NCBI GenBank assembly: GCA_003512525.1
Contig: DOQG01000007.1
Coordinates: 13,932 to 20,199 of the forward strand
Direction of reading: 5' to 3'
Length of the DNA stretch: 6,268 nucleotides
Origin: Oscillospiraceae bacterium
GTDB taxonomy: Bacteria > Bacillota > Clostridia > Oscillospirales > Ruminococcaceae
The notes under the pieces were generated by a model. It worked only from the letters and a program-made list of their open reading frames with translations, had not been told where the DNA came from and did no database searches. Positions 5,974-6,268 of this stretch are shown in pieces. The translations under genes were made by a program, and so were the position numbers. How positions within the stretch are numbered: position 1 is the stretch's first letter; every line of letters starts with the position of its first letter.

Positions 5974-6002
5974 AGTATACCACTATTGCTATAAAAAATC
6001 AA
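5974..6002 (-). promoter_or_regulatory. Sigma-A-type promoter of mrp
   Basis: The minus strand has TTGATT (5997-6002, 4 of 6), a 17-nt spacer and TATACT (5974-5979, 5 of 6). The expected start point near 5967 gives a leader of about 36 nt before the mrp ATG. Confidence 0.7.
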
Positions 6003-6021
6003 GGCAGGTGACTAAAAAGAC

Positions 6022-6062
6022 TTAAGGTAATATCGCACAAGCTTTGTGCGGTATTACATTAA
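6022..6062. repeat. 41-bp TTAA-bounded palindrome, possible repeat unit or terminator
   Basis: Arms of 14 nt (6027-6040 and 6044-6057) pair around a 3-nt loop with a single non-complementary position, which is a U-G wobble in plus-strand RNA. Past one mismatch, TTAA (6022-6025) pairs with TTAA (6059-6062), extending the arms to 19. On the minus strand TTTTT (6014-6018) follows 3 nt after the stem, so it could terminate a transcript entering from the right. No gene ends nearby inside the window, so a dispersed palindromic or MITE-like element is an alternative. Confidence 0.65.
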
Positions 6063-6268
6063 TTTGTCCGATTTTAGGATATAAAAATAATGGACTGTGC
6101 TACAATTCATTCGCTTTTCAATATTTCGTTAAAATTGCAGAGCAATATATTATAATAATATCAAAACAATAAATATACAGCCAACACCGCTGAAAACATA
6201 TTCATACCGATAAGTTGTTAATAATTTCGTGAGTAAATCAGTGAAACTGCACTGTCACCGACTATCTA
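6063..6268. other. AT-rich intergenic stretch with no supported gene
   Basis: Stops interrupt every frame and no open stretch has a ribosome binding site. At the window edge, all three minus-strand frames close within about 12 nt, so no gene end from the right enters this window. A small inverted repeat, CAGTG/CACTG with a 6-nt loop (6239-6254), is present but too short to interpret. I see no tRNA or other RNA signature. Confidence 0.6.

Noticed and set aside
6156..6204. Minus-strand micro-ORF encoding MNMFSAVLAVYLLF
   Set aside because: Only 14 codons, without a convincing ribosome binding site or promoter, in AT-rich sequence where short hydrophobic frames arise by chance.
1..6268. CRISPR array, tRNA, rRNA or insertion sequence
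   Set aside because: No regularly spaced direct repeats, cloverleaf-like pattern or transposase-like reading frame was found on either strand.

Overview
This window looks like chromosomal sequence from a low-to-medium GC, gut-type Clostridia member, probably close to Ruminococcus/Oscillospiraceae. The basis is the AG-rich Shine-Dalgarno sites, sigma-A-like promoters with 17-nt spacers, the Clostridia-style Mrp with a Cys-rich N-terminus, and an ECF sigma gene next to a membrane protein with a DUF4367-like tail. The genus is an inference; no rRNA or other marker gene is present. All six genes I accept lie on the minus strand, so transcription runs from high to low coordinates.

Layout in transcription order: (1) 6003-6268 is AT-rich and apparently non-coding, with one strong palindrome bounded by TTAA at 6022-6062. 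(2) mrp (5107-5931), an Fe-S carrier P-loop ATPase, has its own promoter and a good hairpin terminator. (3) birA (4018-5004) and a CLC-type anion transporter of the fluoride (CLC-F) type (2738-4000) are 17 nt apart and form a likely operon. Its promoter has its -10 box inside a TTGTCAACC/GGTTGACAG-type inverted repeat that resembles a biotin-protein-ligase operator, so BirA probably represses its own operon. A hairpin with a T-run follows the CLC gene. (4) A near-consensus promoter drives an ECF sigma factor (2069-2590, TTG start). It is followed 5 nt later by a single-pass membrane protein (1374-2063) that is likely its anti-sigma partner, and then by a secreted lipoprotein esterase of the CE2/SGNH type (52-1284). 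The leader before the esterase contains an unusual set of interleaved inverted repeats.

Functionally, the left half reads as a signalling module: a cytoplasmic sigma factor, a membrane-anchored regulator with an extracytoplasmic sensor-like domain, and a surface carbohydrate O-deacetylase. The right half is housekeeping: Fe-S cluster delivery, biotin attachment and anion (probably fluoride) export. I find no clear case for a wholly new system. The observations most worth checking are the BirA-box controlling a birA-CLC operon, the sigma/anti-sigma/esterase module with its structured leader, and the palindrome at 6022-6062.
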